A stretch of DNA of 64,000 nt. Source: Jiella soli. Lineage in GTDB: Bacteria; Pseudomonadota; Alphaproteobacteria; Rhizobiales; Rhizobiaceae. Under the pieces are notes generated by a model, which saw nothing but the letters and a program-made list of their open reading frames with translations, did no database searches and was not told where the DNA came from. Position 1 is the stretch's first letter; each line of letters opens with the position of its first letter. The stretch covers positions 333,296-397,295 of the forward strand of contig NZ_JAJAVB010000025.1 in NCBI RefSeq assembly GCF_020615385.1, read 5' to 3'. The position numbers and the translations under genes were made by a program. Below are positions 61,710 through 64,000 of the stretch, in pieces.

Positions 61710-61743
61710 GAATGGGAGACGGCGTTCGCGCCGCCTCCCATTC
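61710..61743 (+). terminator. UUCG-loop hairpin between binding protein and livH
   Basis: An outer stem (61710-61718 with 61735-61743, starting GAATGGGAG), one mismatch, and an inner stem CGGCG-TTCG-CGCCG with a very stable UUCG-type tetraloop. No T-run follows. It probably protects the upstream binding-protein mRNA or reduces permease expression. Confidence 0.65.
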
Positions 61744-61830
61744 CGCACTCCGGCGCTGCGACCGCGCCTTTGAACCGGTGTGGCTGGCGGAAGCATCGCC
61801 AGCCCGCCCCATGACGGAACACGTCTCTCC

Positions 61831-62688
61831 ATGACGATCTTGTTCGACGGTATCGCCTACGGGATGCTTCTGTTCATCCTGGCCTGCGGCCTCGCCCTGA
61901 CGCTCGGCTTGATGAATTTCATCAACCTGGCCCACGGCGCTTTCGCCATGGCCGGCGGCTACGTGCTCGTCATCCTGTCGCAGCAGGCGGGCGTGCCCTT
62001 CCTCGCCTGCCTGCCGATCGCCTTCCTGGTGCCGGCGCTGATCGGCGCTCTCCTGGAGCGCACGCTCTACCAGCATCTCTACGGCCGCAGCCATCTCGAC
62101 CAGGTGCTGTTCTCGATCGGCATCGTCTTCATGGCGATTACGGCGACGCGCTATTTCATGGGCTCGGGCCAGCAGATCGTCCAGCTGCCGGACTATCTGC
62201 AGGGGCGGGTGGAGCTCCTCGGCACCTCGATGGGTGTCTACCGCCTGTTCACCATCGCGATCTGCGCCCTCGTCGCCGGGCTGATCCAGCTCGGCCTGTC
62301 GAAGACGCGCTTCGGCAGCCAGCTCAGGGCCGCGGTCGACGACGCGACCGTCGCCAGAGGTCTCGGCATCAACGTCTCGCTCGTCTTCGCCGTCACCTTT
62401 GCGGTCGGCTCCGGTCTCGCCGGCCTCGGCGGCGCGCTGGGCGCTGAAGTGCTCGGCCTCGATCCGGTCTTCCCGCTTCGTTACATGATCTACTTCCTCG
62501 TGGTCGTCGCCGTCGGCGGCACGACCACCATCACCGGCCCGTTCATTGCGGCGCTCATCCTCGGTGTCGCCGACGTCCTCGGAAAATATTACGTGCCCTC
62601 GCTCGGAGCCTTCATCATCTACACGCTGATGGTCGTCATCCTCCTGTGGCGGCCGCATGGCCTGTTCTCGCGGGCAGGTGCCCGATGA
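61831..62688 (+). CDS. Liv-type ABC permease (LivH-like)
   Basis: 285 residues from the ATG at 61831 (an in-frame upstream start at 61780 is not supported). Eight or so membrane helices: FDGIAYGMLLFILACGLALTLGLMNFINLAHGAFAMAGGYVLV is the LivH start, then LRAAVDDATVARGLGINVSLVFAVTFAVGSGLAGLGGALGAEVLG. It makes the channel with the LivM-like protein. Its stop overlaps the next start (ATGA). Confidence 0.92.
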   Translation: MTILFDGIAYGMLLFILACGLALTLGLMNFINLAHGAFAMAGGYVLVILSQQAGVPFLACLPIAFLVPALIGALLERTLYQHLYGRSHLDQVLFSIGIVFMAITATRYFMGSGQQIVQLPDYLQGRVELLGTSMGVYRLFTIAICALVAGLIQLGLSKTRFGSQLRAAVDDATVARGLGINVSLVFAVTFAVGSGLAGLGGALGAEVLGLDPVFPLRYMIYFLVVVAVGGTTTITGPFIAALILGVADVLGKYYVPSLGAFIIYTLMVVILLWRPHGLFSRAGAR

Positions 62689-63731
62689 GCGCCGCCGCGC
62701 CCGCCGCCCGCCGCGCCGCCGGCGCCGCTCCCGCGCTCGACCGGCCGGCCCTCGTGTCCGCGCTGTCGCGCCCGGCCGTTCCCTGGTGGCTCGAAATCGG
62801 GTTCTGGCTCGCGGCGATCGCGATCTTCTTCGTGATCCCGGATCGCGCGCTGCTTCTCACCGACATCGCGATCCTCGGCCTCTTCGCGCTCTCCCTCGAC
62901 CTCATCCTCGGCTATGCCGGCATCGTCTCGCTCGGCCACGCCGCCTTCTTCGGAACCGGGGCCTATGTCGCCGGCATCCTGGCGGTGAACGGCTTCGGCT
63001 GGGCGATCCCCGGCCTTCTCCTCGGCGGGGTGGTGGCCGCGGCGATCGGCTTCGTGTCGAGCTTCCTCATCCTGCGCGGATCCGACCTGACGCGGCTGAT
63101 GATCACGCTCGGCGTCGCGCTGATCCTTCTGGAGCTCGCCAACCGGTTTTCCGACTGGACCGGCGGGGCCGACGGGCTCTACGGCGTCACCATGCAGCCC
63201 GTGCTCGGCCTGTTCGAATTCGACCTTTACGGCCACACCGCATACTTCTACGCCCTCGCGGTCTTGTTCCTCTGCCTCATGCTGGCGCGGCTGATCGTGG
63301 CCTCGCCCTTCGGCCACGCGCTGAGGGCGATCAAGGGCAACCGGATGCGCGCCGCCCATCTCGGCATCGGCACGTCGCGCCATCTCGTCGGCATCTACAC
63401 GCTCGCCGCCTTCATCGCGGGCATTGCCGGGGCGCTGAACGCGCAGACGACGCAGTTCGTCTCGCTGGAAGTGCTCGACTTCGCGCGCTCGGCGGACATC
63501 CTCCTCATCCTCGTCCTCGGCGGCACCGGCTACCTCTATGGCGGCCTGATCGGCGCGGTGATCTTCAAGGTGCTGCAGGAGATCTTATCCGATCTAACCC
63601 CCGAATACTGGCAGTTCTGGATCGGGCTCCTCCTCGTCGTGATCGTGCTCGCCGGGCGCGAGCGCATGGGCGAGCGGCTGCGCGGATTGTTTGTGCGCGA
63701 GCGCGAGGAAGACGGGGAGGCGCTGTCGTGA
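62685..63731 (+). CDS. Liv-type ABC permease (LivM-like)
   Basis: 348 residues from the ATG at 62685. An Ala/Arg-rich N-terminal stretch of about 35 residues precedes the helices. Landmarks include LFALSLDLILGYAGIVSLGHAAFFGTGAYVAGILAV, LRAIKGNRMRAAHLGIGTSRHLVGIYTLAAFIAGIAGALNAQ and LVLGGTGYLYGGLIGAVIFKVLQEILSDLTPEYWQFW, all typical of LivM. It completes the pore. Its stop overlaps the ATPase gene GTG start. Confidence 0.92.
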   Translation: MSAAAPAARRAAGAAPALDRPALVSALSRPAVPWWLEIGFWLAAIAIFFVIPDRALLLTDIAILGLFALSLDLILGYAGIVSLGHAAFFGTGAYVAGILAVNGFGWAIPGLLLGGVVAAAIGFVSSFLILRGSDLTRLMITLGVALILLELANRFSDWTGGADGLYGVTMQPVLGLFEFDLYGHTAYFYALAVLFLCLMLARLIVASPFGHALRAIKGNRMRAAHLGIGTSRHLVGIYTLAAFIAGIAGALNAQTTQFVSLEVLDFARSADILLILVLGGTGYLYGGLIGAVIFKVLQEILSDLTPEYWQFWIGLLLVVIVLAGRERMGERLRGLFVREREEDGEALS

Positions 63732-64000
63732 GCGCGCTCGGCGAAACGGGCAGGGCGACAACGCCCGCGCTTCAGACCACCGGCCTCGTCAAGCGCTTCG
63801 GCGGGCTCGTCGCGACGAACGACGTCACGCTCGCGATCGAGAAGGGCGCCCGCCACGCGCTGATCGGGCCGAACGGCGCCGGCAAGACGACGCTGATCAA
63901 CCTTCTGACCGGCGTCCTGAAGCCGACGCATGGCACCGTCGCCCTTGCCGGCAAGGACGTCACCCGGCTGACGCCGCATCAGCGGGCGCGGCGCGGCATC
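63728..64000 (+). CDS. Liv-type ABC ATPase (LivG-like), 5' part
   Basis: It starts at a GTG at 63728 (GTGA overlap with the livM-like stop) and runs off the window. The 91 visible codons cover TTGLVKRFGGLVATNDVTLAIEKGARHALIGPNGAGKTTLINLLTGVLKPTHGTVALAGKDVTRLTPHQRARRGI, with Walker A GPNGAGKTT. This is the LivG type. A LivF-like second ATPase is expected further right. Confidence 0.9.
   Translation, partial: MSALGETGRATTPALQTTGLVKRFGGLVATNDVTLAIEKGARHALIGPNGAGKTTLINLLTGVLKPTHGTVALAGKDVTRLTPHQRARRGI

Noticed and set aside
58961-61822. A 953-codon antisense open frame over the two Liv-type binding-protein genes
   Set aside because: It mirrors two well-supported genes, shows no family match, and its internal repeat simply reflects the duplicated sense genes. 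High GC favours such frames.
1-64000. CRISPR arrays, insertion sequences, prophage or integrase genes
   Set aside because: I found no regularly spaced direct repeats, transposase or integrase motifs, or phage structural genes in the window.

Overview
The window is high-GC, tightly packed DNA from an alphaproteobacterium, most likely of the order Hyphomicrobiales (Rhizobiales). I base this on the gene families (GapR/DUF2312, DUF992, an Omp25/31-type barrel, Zur-ZnuABC, UgpBAEC, Pca and Gal aromatic genes), on the many ABC importers, and on a pair of inverted intergenic repeats that resemble RIME elements. The genus cannot be resolved from the sequence alone. I see no rRNA, tRNA, insertion sequence, prophage or CRISPR array, so this reads as chromosome-like metabolic DNA. 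Most long antisense reading frames are high-GC shadows.

Layout. 1-9.1 kb: the 3' end of a serine hydrolase, DUF992 protein, TPR lipoprotein, rpsU, FUSC transporter, a membrane protein, a GST, a secreted cyclase-family protein, and a likely higB-higA-flavin reductase operon. 9.1-14.9 kb: a dipeptide/oligopeptide importer (dppF-like, a fused permease-ATPase, dppB-like, RIME-like repeats, dppA-like). 15.2-18.2 kb: class I aldolase fbaB, a cytochrome c and an outer-membrane barrel. 18.3-24.0 kb: PfkB sugar kinase, pcaD-pcaB, an alpha/beta hydrolase, a small membrane protein and a LysR regulator. 24.1-29.6 kb: aldehyde dehydrogenase plus a putrescine/spermidine-type importer. 29.9-36.0 kb: a sugar importer, LacI regulator and two oxidoreductases in one operon. 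36.0-41.7 kb: a SUOX-fold protein paired with a diguanylate cyclase, then EmrAB efflux with a divergent TetR. 41.9-46.2 kb: the ugpBAEC glycerol-3-phosphate importer behind a candidate PHO box. 46.4-50.0 kb: gapR and the zinc module znuA / znuC-znuB-zur around a Zur-type palindrome. 50.1-64.0 kb: MarR, a TRAP transporter, a LysR regulator with two HTH domains, galB-galC-galD, a type I extradiol dioxygenase and a Liv-type ABC importer with two tandem binding proteins; its ATPase gene runs off the window.

How the parts work together. Most blocks are uptake-plus-catabolism cassettes with their own regulator: LysR with ALDH and polyamine uptake, LacI with sugar uptake, Zur with zinc uptake, LysR with the gallate-type lower pathway. 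The last 14 kb looks like an aromatic-acid utilisation island: the dioxygenase would open the ring, GalD/GalB/GalC would convert 4-oxalomesaconate to pyruvate and oxaloacetate, and the TRAP and Liv systems may import substrates. Several binding-protein genes are followed by strong hairpins before the permease genes, a layout that would favour excess binding protein.

The most interesting items are the type I (VOC) extradiol dioxygenase in a GalBCD context, the tandem-HTH LysR with a composite palindrome in its divergent promoter, the SUOX-fold/GGDEF pair that lacks the usual metal-ligand cysteine and I-site, and the higBA operon extended by a flavin reductase.
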